A DNA stretch of 64,000 nucleotides from positions 558,001 to 622,000 of the forward strand of contig NZ_CP133594.1 in assembly GCF_031312535.1 (NCBI RefSeq). The letters are read 5' to 3'. The translations under genes were made by a program, and so were the position numbers. This document shows positions 26,749 to 37,364 of the stretch, one piece after another. Origin of the DNA: Methanolobus mangrovi (GTDB taxonomy: Archaea; Halobacteriota; Methanosarcinia; Methanosarcinales; Methanosarcinaceae). Each line of letters opens with the position of its first letter. Positions within the stretch are counted from its first letter, which is position 1. The notes beneath the pieces were generated by a model, which worked only from the letters and a program-made list of their open reading frames with translations, was not told the origin of the DNA and searched no databases.

Positions 26749-27179
26749 TAGTTAGTATGAATAATAAAAGTTCCGAAGGTCAATTAATTGTTTATGGGTT
26801 GCTGTTCTATATCATACAAGTTAATCCTGAATAGGAAAAGGGCATATTCAGATATGTTAAAATAAACCTGATGGAGCAAGGATATATGGCAGGCGGTGAA
26901 GTCCATATTCCCAACCTAATGGACTTACCAGGCTACCATTATCATCAGGGATGCATCAAATGACTTCGAAGACAAGCTTGAATCGTTTTATTCAGGAGAA
27001 ATTTAGTTGTCCGGTGGACAGATACAGAAAATATATCTCAATGAATGAACTAAGCAAGTTCACAATTATGCTGCCTGAAGATTATTGACATACCTTATGT
27101 TTTTTGTTAGCATTTAGAAATATGCTTAGTAATTTCCATATCATATACTTTATATTGTTGATGTTCAATAGTCCTATTG
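26749..27179. other. Intergenic region with gene debris
   Basis: About 430 bases. It contains short in-frame pieces (for example IIRDASNDFEDKLESFYSGE near 26937-27005, and a 15-codon MNELSKFTIMLPEDY near 27042-27088) that look like remains of a decayed gene, but no intact frame. A TATA element (TTTATATTG, 27149-27157) serves the cation-efflux gene. Confidence 0.35.
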
Positions 27180-28061
27180 ATGTACGACATGGAATCCCGT
27201 TTCAGGCAAATACGAAAAGTAATGGTGTATGTGCTTTTCCTGAACCTGGCAGTGTCTTTTGCCAAGATTGCCTATGGTTTTTACACAAACGTACTCAGTA
27301 TGCAGTCAGACGGTTTCCATTCTCTTTTTGATGGAGTTTCCAATATTGTAGGTCTCATCGGCATTCAGATAGCAGCCAAACCACCTGACAAAGAACATCC
27401 TTACGGTCATCGTAAGTTCGAGACACTGGCTTCCATAATGATAGCTGTGATACTGGCCGTTGTTGCTTTTGAAATTGTCCATTCTGCATTTGACCGCTTT
27501 GGAAATGGCAATCATCCGGAGGTTACTGCAATAAGTTTTGCAGTGATGCTTGTAACAATGCTGGTTAATTATTCAGTGACTACCTATGAAAGTAAAAAAG
27601 GTAGACAACTGAACAGTGAAGTGCTTCTTGCAGATTCTGCCCACACCAGAAGTGACATATATGTTTCACTTTCAGTAATAGCAGGTTTGATAGCTATCAG
27701 GCTTGGCTATCCTATCATTGATCCTGCAGTTTCTATATTGATCGCATTTGTCATATTGCATGCAGGTGCAGAGATAATATTCCATAGCATATCCATACTG
27801 ATAGATGAATCCCAGATCGATCCTGAAAAGATATCAGAGGTAGTCTGTAATGTAGAAGGTGTGATAGATTGTCATAATATACGAACACGTGGCCCTCCGG
27901 GAAACGTCTACGTAGACCTTCATGTTGAAGTGGACCCTAATATGAGCACTTATAAATCCCACACAATCTCCCATATTGTTCAATACCGTATCAAGGAAAG
28001 TTTTGATGGGATCGCAGATGTTCTGGTACACATAGAGCCGGCTCACACACGGTCGATATAA
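27180..28061 (+). CDS. Cation diffusion facilitator metal efflux protein
   Basis: 293 residues, six membrane helices plus a C-terminal cytoplasmic domain. Two H-x3-D metal sites typical of the family are visible: SDGFHSLFD in helix II and DSAHTRSD in helix [12 protein letters not shown] follows the first. It exports divalent metals (Zn, Mn, Fe or similar) in exchange for protons. The start ATG 27180 lies about 30 bases after a TATA element, so the transcript is probably leaderless. The chorismate synthase gene follows after 25 bases, likely in the same operon. Confidence 0.9.
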   Translation: MYDMESRFRQIRKVMVYVLFLNLAVSFAKIAYGFYTNVLSMQSDGFHSLFDGVSNIVGLIGIQIAAKPPDKEHPYGHRKFETLASIMIAVILAVVAFEIVHSAFDRFGNGNHPEVTAISFAVMLVTMLVNYSVTTYESKKGRQLNSEVLLADSAHTRSDIYVSLSVIAGLIAIRLGYPIIDPAVSILIAFVILHAGAEIIFHSISILIDESQIDPEKISEVVCNVEGVIDCHNIRTRGPPGNVYVDLHVEVDPNMSTYKSHTISHIVQYRIKESFDGIADVLVHIEPAHTRSI

Positions 28062-28086
28062 ATATTATCAGGAACTCTATACGATT

Positions 28087-29184
28087 ATGCCAGGAAATAC
28101 ATTCGGACATTCTTTCAGGATCACTACCTGGGGCGAATCCCATGGAAAAGCTCTGGGAGTTGTTGTTGACGGGGTACCGGCAGGACTTGAACTATCGGAA
28201 ACTGATATTCAGAAAGACCTTGACCGCCGCCGTCCGGGACAGAGTGAAGTATCCACACCACGCTCAGAAGCAGATTCCGTGGAAATATTGTCCGGTGTAC
28301 TTGATGGCATTACAACAGGAATGCCAGTATCCATGCTTGTATGGAACAAGAATGCAAAGTCCAGTGCTTATGATTATATAAAGGATATCCCGCGTCCCGG
28401 CCACGCAGACCTTTTCTATTCTGAGAAATACGGTATGCGCGATCACAGAGGTGGAGGCAGGTCTTCAGGCAGGGAAACCATTGGCAGGGTTGCCGGTGGT
28501 GCTGTTGCCAAGAAGCTCCTCTCGCTTGTAGGCGTTGAAGTGTTTGCCCATGTCATCGAGCTTGGCGGCGTAAAAGCAAAGCAGCTTTCCTTTGATGAGA
28601 TACGCTTGAACGTTGAGAAAAACGTTGTACGCTGTGCTGACCCGCAAGCTGCTGAAAAGATGCTCGAGCAGGTGAATGCTGCACGTCTTGAAGGTGATAG
28701 TATTGGTGGTATCGTGGAAATAATTGCCACAGGTATGCCCGCTGGCCTCGGAGAGCCTGTATTTGGTAAACTGGATGCAGATATTGCCTGTGCGATGATG
28801 GGCATAGGTGCTGTAAAAGGTGTGGAGTTTGGTGTAGGGTTTGAATGCTCCCGCATGAAGGGAAGCCAGATGAATGATCCTTTTATAATTAATGATGGAC
28901 GGGTAGTTCCAAAAACGAATAATGCAGGTGGCATGATAGGTGGTATATCTACAGGGCTGCCAATAATATGCAGAATAGCAGTAAAACCAACTCCTTCTAT
29001 CTCAAAGACCCAGAAAAGTGTTGATATGGCTGCAATGAAAGAGATCGATCTTGAAGTTCATGGCAGGCACGATCCGACAATTCCACCAAGAATGGTACCT
29101 GTAGCAGAGTCTATGATGGCAGTGGTGCTTGCTGACCATATGATAAGGAGCGGACGTATCGGTCCTGATTCTTTGCTGGTATAA
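28087..29184 (+). CDS. aroC: Chorismate synthase
   Basis: 365 residues. Last step of the shikimate pathway: 5-enolpyruvylshikimate-3-phosphate to chorismate, with reduced FMN. The N-terminal [11 protein letters not shown], the signature [16 protein letters not shown] and RHDPTIPPR near the end are the three well-known motifs. Full length for the family. It follows the cation efflux gene by 25 bases, probably one operon; a T-rich terminator follows. Confidence 0.96.
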   Translation: MPGNTFGHSFRITTWGESHGKALGVVVDGVPAGLELSETDIQKDLDRRRPGQSEVSTPRSEADSVEILSGVLDGITTGMPVSMLVWNKNAKSSAYDYIKDIPRPGHADLFYSEKYGMRDHRGGGRSSGRETIGRVAGGAVAKKLLSLVGVEVFAHVIELGGVKAKQLSFDEIRLNVEKNVVRCADPQAAEKMLEQVNAARLEGDSIGGIVEIIATGMPAGLGEPVFGKLDADIACAMMGIGAVKGVEFGVGFECSRMKGSQMNDPFIINDGRVVPKTNNAGGMIGGISTGLPIICRIAVKPTPSISKTQKSVDMAAMKEIDLEVHGRHDPTIPPRMVPVAESMMAVVLADHMIRSGRIGPDSLLV

Positions 29185-29198
29185 ATGTCTCCTTAATC

Positions 29199-29214
29199 CT
29201 TTTTCTTTTTTTTT
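29199..29214 (+). terminator. T-run terminator of aroC
   Basis: TTTTTCTTTTTTTTT begins 14 bases after the aroC stop, without a strong stem, as is common for archaeal terminators. Confidence 0.5.
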
Positions 29215-29344
29215 GTATTTGTATTTCTACGGTTCAGTTGTCTAATCAAGTGACACAGAAACATCTCTGCAGGTATGATAACAATAACTTAGTTAATGAT
29301 GCAAAAGAAAAAATAGTAAAAAATAGAAGAAAAGGTAAGCAATA

Positions 29345-30502
29345 TCAAATATTCAACTTGCTCATCCTTTCTACTGCCTCGTTGATCCTTTCAACAGGGC
29401 GGGTAAGTGCAAATCTGATGTAACCTTCGCCGTAGGTTCCAAAGCCAACACCAGGGGTTGCAACAATTCCTGCAGTTTCAAGCAGCAGTTTGGCAAATCC
29501 GACAGAATCGTAGCCATCAGGAACAGGTGCCCATACGTAGAATGTTGCTTTAGGTGGCTTGACATCAAGTCCAAGTTCATGTAGTCCTTTCAGGAGTGCA
29601 TCCCTTCTTTTCTGGTAGATATTATTCATGTCTGCAACACATTGCTGTGAGCTGGAAAGTGCTGTAATACCTGCCATCTGGATAGCATCGAAAGCTCCTG
29701 AGTCCACATTGGACTTTACCTTGCCGATACCGGATATTATTTCCTTGTTACCGACTGCAAAAGCAAGTCTCCATCCTGTCATGTTATAGGTCTTTGAAAG
29801 TGAGTATATCTCAATTCCAATATCCATTGCGCCGTCGACACTTAAGAAACTTGGTGCCTTGTAGTTATCATAGGTCATTTCTGAATAAGCGTTGTCATGT
29901 ATGACAATGATATCATTATCGCGGGCAAACTGTACAACCTCTTCAAAGAACTTTTTGTCAGCAGTAGCTGCTGTTGGGTTGTTCGGGTAATTCAGGAACA
30001 TTATCTTTGCTTTTTCAAGCTTTTCCTTTGGGATTGCATCAAGATCAGGCAGGAAATCGTTCTCCTGGAGCAACGGCATGATATAAGGCTCTCCGCCTGC
30101 AAATTCAGTTCCGATTTTGTAAACCGGGTATGCAGGATCCGGACACAGGGCTACATCCCCGGGGTTGATAAATGCAAGTGGTATATGTGCAATTCCTTCT
30201 TTGGATCCTATGAATGTAAGGGTCTCTGATGCAGGATCTATGTTCAATCCCCTGCTCTCTTTGCACCAGTCAGCAGCAGCTTTCCTGAAAGCAGGCATTC
30301 CTGCGTAGGAAGGGTATTTGTGGGTTTCAGGGTTGCGTACTGCTTCGCACATTGAATCAACAATATGGGTAGGTGTTGGCTGATCCGGGTCTCCGACACC
30401 CAAATCTATAACATCTACTCCCTTTGCTTTCATAGCTGCTTTAGATTGGTCGATTGTTGCAAACAAATACGGGGGCAATGAGTTTATCCTGTCTGAATAC
30501 AT
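29345..30502 (-). CDS. dapL: LL-diaminopimelate aminotransferase
   Basis: 385 residues, fold-type I aminotransferase. It makes LL-diaminopimelate from tetrahydrodipicolinate in the lysine route of methanogens, one step instead of the succinylase branch. Seen: [16 protein letters not shown], the PLP-binding segments NYPNNPT and [12 protein letters not shown] (lysine of the Schiff base) and [12 protein letters not shown] at the end. The ATG follows GGTGA at good spacing. A perfect 12-base palindrome lies 30 bases upstream. Confidence 0.92.
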   Translation of the reverse strand: MYSDRINSLPPYLFATIDQSKAAMKAKGVDVIDLGVGDPDQPTPTHIVDSMCEAVRNPETHKYPSYAGMPAFRKAAADWCKESRGLNIDPASETLTFIGSKEGIAHIPLAFINPGDVALCPDPAYPVYKIGTEFAGGEPYIMPLLQENDFLPDLDAIPKEKLEKAKIMFLNYPNNPTAATADKKFFEEVVQFARDNDIIVIHDNAYSEMTYDNYKAPSFLSVDGAMDIGIEIYSLSKTYNMTGWRLAFAVGNKEIISGIGKVKSNVDSGAFDAIQMAGITALSSSQQCVADMNNIYQKRRDALLKGLHELGLDVKPPKATFYVWAPVPDGYDSVGFAKLLLETAGIVATPGVGFGTYGEGYIRFALTRPVERINEAVERMSKLNI

Positions 30503-30531
30503 TTATTCACCTATAGTGGGGGCATTTTTAG

Positions 30532-30543
30532 TGCCATATGGCA
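30532..30543 (-). promoter_or_regulatory. Palindrome in the dapL leader region
   Basis: TGCCATATGGCA is a perfect 12-base palindrome, just past the expected transcription start (TATA TTAAATACATA on the minus strand, about 30570-30581). A regulator for lysine synthesis is a possible reader; no regulator is identified. Confidence 0.3.
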
Positions 30544-30787
30544 TCTATGAATCCCTTCTATTGATTCCTATGTATTTAATAGCATAGGATAAGCAAAAAT
30601 TTCCAGACTGTCTATAAAATAATGTCCAAACAAAATCTATTAATATTAAAAATATAAATTAAACTAATATATTTATCATTACTACGTGGTGTGAATTATT
30701 ACTTCTGAAGAAAAACTGGGTGCTCTTAGAAAGAGGGAGAGGGAGCTTGAATGCATCTATAATATCTCTGATCTTTTTGATCTGCAT

Positions 30788-32635
30788 GTGCCCATCAAAT
30801 CCCTATTAAGAGGTATAATGCAAAGGATGCCACCAGCCTTTCTTTATCCTGATCTTGCTGAGTTATGTATAGTGCTGGATGGGGAAGTATATCGGACAGG
30901 CGGGTTTGAAGAACGCAAGCAGTCGCTGTCCAGTGATATTATAGTTCATGGTACTAAAAGAGGTTCTCTTCATGTCTCTTATCGTGAGGAATGTCCTCTG
31001 CATGACATTGGTCCGTTCCTGAAAGACGAGCAGCGGTTGTTGGATGTCATAACATCACGACTATGTAAAGTGATAGAAAGAAAACATGTGGAAGAAGCCC
31101 TTCTTGATTCTGAAAAAAGATACAGGTTGATATTTGATGTTTCTCCCCTTGGGATATTTATGGACCAAAAAGGAACCATAAGCCATTGCAACAGAAGTTT
31201 CCTTAATATTTTTGGAGTTCCTAAAAGTGACGTTGTCGGTGCTGAGATATTTGATTATGTAAATGATGACCGTTTACATCAGCTTTTTGCAGGTTATATG
31301 GAATCTTCCCGTCCATTTTATGAGAACGAATATTCTGCACGAATATCTGGCAGGGAGATATATCTGAAATCTTACTACGTTCCTCTGATATCAAAGGACA
31401 ATGTTATTGATGGCGGTATTGGTCTTATTGCTGACATAACATCAAACAAGAATTCCGAAGAAGAATTACAAAACCAAAAGGAACTTCTGACAAGTACTTT
31501 CAATGCCTTGCAAGACCTTATCGTTGTTGTTGATAAAGAGCTGAAGATAGTTACCAGCAACTGGAAAAGTGACATGATATGTCATCCTGAGGTTGATAAC
31601 CCACATCCTATGATGTGTGATTGTTTTGCTCATAATCTGATGCCATGTGACCCTTGTCCTGTAAAGGATGTTTTTTCAACAGGTAGCATGAAAGAATTCG
31701 AACACACAGATCCAGTTGACCATAAAGTAAGGGATTTCCGTATTTTTCCGGTATACGATACCAAAGGTGATGTAATGATGGCTGTAAGCCATATACGTGA
31801 TATCACCGAACGCAAGGTAACAGAAGATGCCTTAAAGCGGTCAACGTTTGAATTAGAGCATGCATACGAAGAATTAAAGTCCCTTGACAAGCTCAAGGAT
31901 GAATTCCTTTCAAATCTGAGGCATGAACTGAACACACCTCTGACTTCAATAAAAGGATTTAGTGAACTTTTGTACGATGGTACTCTGGGCCAGCTGAACG
32001 ATGGGCAGATGGATGCCATAGAACGTGTTGTGACGAAATCAGGCAAGCTACAGAATTTGATTGATTCCCTGCTGTTTGTAAGTACCAACCAGAATGGGAC
32101 TATAAGGTACAATTTTGAACAAATTGAGTTTTCTTCTGTTCTTACTAATATTGTCAATATCTTCTTTGACACGATCAAAGAAAAGAAAATGCATATTCAT
32201 ATAAACGTTGATTTTGATTCATGCTTTATTGAAGGTGACAGAACATACCTGCCTCAGGTGTTCCTCAATTTAATGGACAATGCAGTAAAATTCACACCAC
32301 AGCATGGGGCCATTAATCTATCGGCAGTTATAGAGAATAAAGGGGTTCATGTGATATTGGAAGATACTGGTATTGGTATCTCAGAAAAGGATATTCCAAA
32401 TCTTTTCCAGAAATTCTATCAGATAGACAGTTCTTCAACAAGAAATTATGGTGGTAATGGCCTTGGACTTTACATTAGTAAAGTAATTGTAGAAAACCAT
32501 AATGGGAAGATATGGGTAGAAAGTGAAAAAGGGACAGGAACTAAAGTTCATGTACGTGTCCCCTTAAAACAAAATCATTTTTCAGCTTCTTCAAGTTCAC
32601 CTTCTGTGTCCTGTGAAAGACCTTTGCTAAGGTAA
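30788..32635 (+). CDS. Soluble GAF-like/PAS sensor histidine kinase with an unusual start
   Basis: 615 residues from GTG 30788. The N-terminal 95 residues (MPPAFLYPDLAELCIVLDG, then GPFLKDEQRLLDVI) are the back part of a well-known GAF-like sensor module. Two PAS domains follow (about 105-220, 225-345), the second with a cysteine group (CDCFAHNLMPCDPC). The kinase motif is RHELNTPLTS with histidine about 379, a variant of the usual SHELRTPL; ATPase motifs DTGIGIS and GNGLGL are intact. The frame is open upstream to 30695 and that extension (ERELECIYNISDLFDL) also matches the family, but it has no ATG, GTG or TTG, so the true start may be ATT at 30695/30698 or a frameshift removed it. Its 3' end overlaps the lipoprotein gene by 61 bases. 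Confidence 0.85.
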   Translation: MPIKSLLRGIMQRMPPAFLYPDLAELCIVLDGEVYRTGGFEERKQSLSSDIIVHGTKRGSLHVSYREECPLHDIGPFLKDEQRLLDVITSRLCKVIERKHVEEALLDSEKRYRLIFDVSPLGIFMDQKGTISHCNRSFLNIFGVPKSDVVGAEIFDYVNDDRLHQLFAGYMESSRPFYENEYSARISGREIYLKSYYVPLISKDNVIDGGIGLIADITSNKNSEEELQNQKELLTSTFNALQDLIVVVDKELKIVTSNWKSDMICHPEVDNPHPMMCDCFAHNLMPCDPCPVKDVFSTGSMKEFEHTDPVDHKVRDFRIFPVYDTKGDVMMAVSHIRDITERKVTEDALKRSTFELEHAYEELKSLDKLKDEFLSNLRHELNTPLTSIKGFSELLYDGTLGQLNDGQMDAIERVVTKSGKLQNLIDSLLFVSTNQNGTIRYNFEQIEFSSVLTNIVNIFFDTIKEKKMHIHINVDFDSCFIEGDRTYLPQVFLNLMDNAVKFTPQHGAINLSAVIENKGVHVILEDTGIGISEKDIPNLFQKFYQIDSSSTRNYGGNGLGLYISKVIVENHNGKIWVESEKGTGTKVHVRVPLKQNHFSASSSSPSVSCERPLLR

Positions 32636-33417
32636 TTATCGTTTGTCGGCAGTTCCAGATAGAACTTATCAGTGCTATCTATCTCTACAGTTCCTGAACT
32701 GATTGTATAATCAAGTATATGTCCGCCAGCTGTTCTATCCTGTGTGATGAAGTGCAGGTGATAACCTGGTACATTCATTCCTTCGACATATTCAGGCATC
32801 CAGTATCCGACAATTGTTCCTTCTGTGTCATTGAACTCAAAAACAGACTGATCCTTGGTTACTTCAACAAGTCTGGGGTAAGGTTGTTCCTGTGCTGCTA
32901 CACTACGTGTTTTCATGTAGTCGAATTTTCCTGTGACTTTTACAGCATACATTATATTCTGACTTGGAAGAAGTGTCTCAATGTGCTCTGCCAACTGCTG
33001 GCTGTCCATTTGCTCATCTACTGTATCTTCAATATCAGTCTCAAAGAAAGTGATAGCTGCAAATGGTGATGTTACGGAGTCTTCAACTTCATATGCCTGG
33101 CCATCTGCTTTGACCTGATAGATTATTCCATCGAGTTCCAGCATTTCCCCATCAAGGTTGTCAAAAGTTCCAAGTCCAAAGTCGCCTTTTTCCTTGAGCT
33201 GTGCACAGCTTACCTCCCCGTCATAGACACCTTCAAGAAGAGCATCTATTATGGAAAACTGATAGATGGTATCAGTTTCTGAGTTGCTTAATTTATTATC
33301 AGTACCTGCTGTCTGATCAGCAGATTCAATGTTTTCGTTCTCTTCAGTGATGCACCCTCCTGCTACAATTGACAGGAAGATAAGCAGGATGGTGAAGTAC
33401 AAGTTTCTGTTTCTCAT
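32575..33417 (-). CDS. Lipoprotein-anchored alpha-acetolactate decarboxylase
   Basis: 280 residues. After a signal peptide with lipobox VAGGC (cysteine 22) and a short acidic linker, residues from about 50 match acetolactate decarboxylase: TIYQFSIIDALLEGVYDG and GDFGLGTFDNLDGEM at the front, and PGYHLHFITQDRTAGGHIL, whose H-x-H-x10-H spacing is that of the three zinc ligands, near residue 220. The enzyme turns acetolactate into acetoin and CO2. An exported, lipid-anchored form is unusual because the substrate is made inside the cell. It overlaps the end of the kinase gene by 61 bases. Monocistronic. Confidence 0.85.
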   Translation of the reverse strand: MRNRNLYFTILLIFLSIVAGGCITEENENIESADQTAGTDNKLSNSETDTIYQFSIIDALLEGVYDGEVSCAQLKEKGDFGLGTFDNLDGEMLELDGIIYQVKADGQAYEVEDSVTSPFAAITFFETDIEDTVDEQMDSQQLAEHIETLLPSQNIMYAVKVTGKFDYMKTRSVAAQEQPYPRLVEVTKDQSVFEFNDTEGTIVGYWMPEYVEGMNVPGYHLHFITQDRTAGGHILDYTISSGTVEIDSTDKFYLELPTNDNYLSKGLSQDTEGELEEAEK

Positions 33418-33666
33418 TTCATTTCCTCACTATTGATTGCTTTAGTTATCAGCTGGTTATATATTTATCTTCTTATTTTTAGGAAGTATTGTTATAATGA
33501 TGTTTTAAGTTTATATGTGGCGGATATGAAATATTTACAGAAGCCACTTATTCACTACTATACGTATGCGCAAAAATTGTAATAAATGAAAAACAGACGA
33601 AGAGGCAAAGGTGGTATAAGTATTATTTGGTTGTACCATTTTGGAATTAAGAAAATGAAAGTGAAA

Positions 33667-34140
33667 TTACATTGCACTTTCATTAATGATGTTCTGAAGG
33701 TCAAGAAGAATGAGTAACCTGTCTTCCAGTTTGCCGACACCCTTTAGGAATTCCGCATTTATCTTCTGGGAAATTATCTCTGGTGTCTGTTCAATGTTAG
33801 AGCCCTGCAGGCGTATTACTTCACTGACCGAATCAACGACAAGGCCGATTACGGTACCCTCTATATCCACAACAACAACGCGGGATTCATCGGTTAACTC
33901 TTTTTGTGACATTCCAAAGCGTTTGTCAAGATCCATGACCACTATTATCTTTCCTCTCAGGTTGATTACTCCTTTTATGTAATCAGGGGACCTTGGAATC
34001 CTTGTTATTTCAGGCATTCGGATTATTTCCTGTACCTGCATGATATTCACACCGAACTCTTCTAAGCCAAGATTAAAAATTACAAGTTGGTGGAGATCCT
34101 CGTCAATATTATCTTGAAATCTTTCATTCACGTTAGCCAT
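33667..34140 (-). CDS. cheW: CheW-like chemotaxis coupling protein
   Basis: 157 residues, one CheW domain over nearly the whole length: QLVIFNLGLEEFGVNIMQVQEIIR, then PDYIKGVINLRGKIIVVMDL, typical of proteins that join chemoreceptors to CheA. It is stand-alone: no cheA, cheY or receptor gene lies in the window, so its partners are elsewhere. Clear start ATG with an AT-rich promoter; no overlapping neighbours. Confidence 0.92.
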   Translation of the reverse strand: MANVNERFQDNIDEDLHQLVIFNLGLEEFGVNIMQVQEIIRMPEITRIPRSPDYIKGVINLRGKIIVVMDLDKRFGMSQKELTDESRVVVVDIEGTVIGLVVDSVSEVIRLQGSNIEQTPEIISQKINAEFLKGVGKLEDRLLILLDLQNIINESAM

Positions 34141-34383
34141 AATTTTACCTCAATCAATACGGAAATGTATTAGCACATTACAAACCGCACACATAATATA
34201 TGTCTTGATAATATATTACGGTTCGTATAAATAGATTATCTAAACTGACAGAAATGTCCCGGCTGGTTCGACAATGTTCAAAAAACCGATTCTTATTTAA
34301 GTATTTAGACCAATACCACGCTAAAAATCAGGATTAAAATCAGGATTACTTTTCAATTATGTTTTACAATTACGAGGGTTCAC

Positions 34384-35865
34384 ATGAGCGATATTTTACG
34401 TAGAGGCCGCTTATCTTCAACACCTGATGAAGATATGATAAATTTCACATCATCAATGTCCGCTGACAAATGGATATTTGAGGCTGATGTCCTGGTAGAC
34501 ATGGCTCACACAGTTATGCTACATGAGCAGGGTATCATTAAAGAGAAAGATTGCAGCAAGATTCTCAGCGGGCTTTTAAAAATAAGGGAAGAAGGCATTG
34601 AAGAGCTAGACCACAGTTATGAGGATATCCACATTTCCCTGGAATCCCGGCTTATAGATATTGTAGGTGAGGATACAGGGGGCAGAATGCACTCCGGTCG
34701 TTCCCGCAATGATGAAGTTGCAACCTGTATCAGGATCAGATTAAGGGATGAATTGTTATCTCTGACCGAAGAGCTTTCAGAGCTTCGTAAGGCACTGCTT
34801 ACCCGAGCATCAGACAATACAGAGACTCTTATGCCAGGATTTACACACCTGCAACATGCACAGCCAACCACATTTGCACACCACCTTGTTGCACATTCAG
34901 ATGCTATCGGCAGGGATATTGAGCGTGTTATCAGTGCATTCTCAAGAGTTAACAAATCTCCATTGGGTTCAGCAGCTTTCGCATCAACCGGATTTAATCT
35001 CAACCGTGAAAGAACATGTTCACTTTTAGGATTTGATGCTCTGCTTGGAAACTCAATGGATGCTGTAAGCACCCGTGACTTCTTGATAGAATCAGCATCA
35101 GTGATGTCCAATATCATGGTGAACCTCAGTAAAATGGCAGAGGAAATCATCATCTGGTCAACTTCCGAATTCTCCTTTGTTGAACTTGATGATATGTACG
35201 CTTCCACATCATCAATAATGCCACAGAAGAAGAATCCTGATTCTGCTGAACTGGTCAGAGGTAAGGCTGGCACGGTAATCGGTTCACTTATGGCTCTGCT
35301 TTCTCTATGCAAAGCACTTCCTTTGAGTTACAACCGTGACCTTCAGGAAGCAACACCTAACATGTGGCGTGCAGTTGAAACCACAAGAAGCGCTGTCCGT
35401 ATCACAAAAGGTATGATAGCTACCATGAAGATTAACACTGAAAGCATGGCTGAAAAGTCAGTTCTTGGTTTTACAACTGCAACAGAACTTGCAGACACAA
35501 TGGTAAGGGCCGGCGGAATTCCTTTCAGGACAGCTCACCAGATAGTCGGTGTACTGGCAAGAGGAGATGGAAACCCTACACTTGCTGATGTCGATGCAGT
35601 AGCAAAGGATGTTATCGGGGAAACCTTAAGCTCCAGGGGTCTTACTGAGGTAATGGTAAAGGAAGCCCTTGATCCTGTTCTTAACATCAACAGGCGTTCA
35701 ATAACAGGTGGTCCTGCACCTACTGAAATGGAAAAGGCAATTAAGATCAGATTTGAAGAACTTGAGGGTACAAAAGCAAGTATTTCAGAGCTGAATGCCG
35801 GTATTGAGGAATCCTTGAAGGTTCTTTACGGTATTGTTGAAAAGTATACAGGAAACAATGCTTAA
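34384..35865 (+). CDS. argH: Argininosuccinate lyase
   Basis: 493 residues. Last step of arginine synthesis, cleaving argininosuccinate to arginine and fumarate. The signature TSSIMPQKKNPD lies near residue 280 and MHSGRSRNDEVAT near residue 100; HLQHAQPTTF is the third conserved region. Start ATG follows a GAGGG-like ribosome site. First of a four-gene run with gatD, aspS and rpiA on the same strand. Confidence 0.96.
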   Translation: MSDILRRGRLSSTPDEDMINFTSSMSADKWIFEADVLVDMAHTVMLHEQGIIKEKDCSKILSGLLKIREEGIEELDHSYEDIHISLESRLIDIVGEDTGGRMHSGRSRNDEVATCIRIRLRDELLSLTEELSELRKALLTRASDNTETLMPGFTHLQHAQPTTFAHHLVAHSDAIGRDIERVISAFSRVNKSPLGSAAFASTGFNLNRERTCSLLGFDALLGNSMDAVSTRDFLIESASVMSNIMVNLSKMAEEIIIWSTSEFSFVELDDMYASTSSIMPQKKNPDSAELVRGKAGTVIGSLMALLSLCKALPLSYNRDLQEATPNMWRAVETTRSAVRITKGMIATMKINTESMAEKSVLGFTTATELADTMVRAGGIPFRTAHQIVGVLARGDGNPTLADVDAVAKDVIGETLSSRGLTEVMVKEALDPVLNINRRSITGGPAPTEMEKAIKIRFEELEGTKASISELNAGIEESLKVLYGIVEKYTGNNA

Positions 35866-35962
35866 GGCATATATTACGATTAACTTATCTCATTGAATAG
35901 CAATGAACACTTAACTTAGGCTTAGATTTATACTTAGACTTACAGGTAATTAAGTGATGATC

Positions 35963-37216
35963 ATGGATTATGAAGAGGGCGACAGAGTAAAGGTCGAGAA
36001 GTCCGGTGTGGAGTATGAAGGCATTGTTATGCCAAGTACAACCGGTCACATTATTATTAAGATGGTCAGCGGCTACAATGCAGGAATTGAACCTGAGGGT
36101 GCCACTGTTACAATTGTACAGAAGAAAGCTGATATGGGAGCTTCAGCAAAGAAAGCAGTAAAAGCTGAAATAAAGCCAAAAAAAGGTCTTCCAAAGGTAT
36201 CTATCCTCTCAACCGGAGGAACCATTGCCAGTAAAATAGACTACAGAACAGGTGCTGTAACTTCCCAGTTCTCTGCGGATGATATACTACAGGCAATTCC
36301 TGAGCTTACTGAGATCGCAAATTTCAGTGGAAAGGCTATCTACAACATTCTTTCCGAGAATATGAAGACAGAATACTGGCAGGAGCTTGCCAGGGCTGTT
36401 GTTGAAGAGATTAAGAACGGTGCTGATGGTATCATTATCGCTCACGGGACAGACACTATGATGTACACTGCTTCTGCATTATCATTTATGATAGACACTC
36501 CTGTGCCTATTGTGTTTGTGGGTTCACAGAGAAGTGCTGACAGGCCAAGCAGTGACAATGCCATGAATGCCATATGTGCTGCAAAGGTTGCAGTCAGTGA
36601 CATTGCTGAGGTTACGGTTGTCATGCACAGTGATGGTTCAGATGACAGTTGCTCTATCCACCGTGCGACCAAGGTCCGCAAGATGCATACATCCAGAAGA
36701 GATGCTTTCAGGTCTATCAATTCAGAACCTATCGGTTCTGTGGATTATGCTACCGGTGAGATATCCGCTTCCCTTCCATACATTAAGAGAAACGAAAAGG
36801 AACTGTCACTCAGGGATGCGCTGGAACCAAAATGTGCTCTTGTGAAATTCACTCCTGGTACAAGTCCTGATATCCTTGGATATTTCATTGATGCAGGCTA
36901 TAAGGGTATAGTTATCGAAGGCACGGGACTCGGGCATGTATCAACCGACTGGATTCCAAAGATAGAGAGAGCTACATCCAGTAATATCCCCGTAATAGTT
37001 ACTTCACAGTGTCTCAACGGAAGGATATGTGACAGGGTTTACGACACTGGTAGGGATATACTGAAAGCCGGTGCAATTGAAGGTGAGGATATGCTTCCTG
37101 AAGTTGCCCTTGTCAAGATGATGTGGACACTTGGCCAGTCAGATGATTACGCTACTGTGCTGGATATCTTAAAAGAAGATATCAGATATGAGATCAATGA
37201 AAGGAGTATTGAGTGA
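35963..37216 (+). CDS. gatD: Glutamyl-tRNA(Gln) amidotransferase subunit D
   Basis: 418 residues. With GatE it converts Glu-tRNA(Gln) to Gln-tRNA(Gln), an archaea-only complex; GatD is the asparaginase-like part that releases ammonia. An N-terminal small domain (about 1-75) precedes the amidase: [11 protein letters not shown] near residue 86 and [16 protein letters not shown] near residue 160 hold the catalytic threonines and DT pair. ATG 35963 is chosen because GTGAT lies 4 to 8 bases before it; GTG 35954 and ATG 35957 are also in frame. gatE is not in the window. Confidence 0.94.
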   Translation: MDYEEGDRVKVEKSGVEYEGIVMPSTTGHIIIKMVSGYNAGIEPEGATVTIVQKKADMGASAKKAVKAEIKPKKGLPKVSILSTGGTIASKIDYRTGAVTSQFSADDILQAIPELTEIANFSGKAIYNILSENMKTEYWQELARAVVEEIKNGADGIIIAHGTDTMMYTASALSFMIDTPVPIVFVGSQRSADRPSSDNAMNAICAAKVAVSDIAEVTVVMHSDGSDDSCSIHRATKVRKMHTSRRDAFRSINSEPIGSVDYATGEISASLPYIKRNEKELSLRDALEPKCALVKFTPGTSPDILGYFIDAGYKGIVIEGTGLGHVSTDWIPKIERATSSNIPVIVTSQCLNGRICDRVYDTGRDILKAGAIEGEDMLPEVALVKMMWTLGQSDDYATVLDILKEDIRYEINERSIE

Positions 37217-37364
37217 CTTATCTTCACTCGTATGACCTACATGGTAACTATAGCGATTGTAGTAATTAGATTTATAACGAATTAATTAGGTATTGAAGCG
37301 AATATCAGTTATTGAATATCAATTATAAAATTGTGAATAATTTCAGTCAGATCAGGTGAATTAT

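Noticed and set aside
34617-35312. 231-codon frame opposite argH
   Set aside because: Argininosuccinate lyase motifs are clear on the plus strand; the reverse frame is a shadow.
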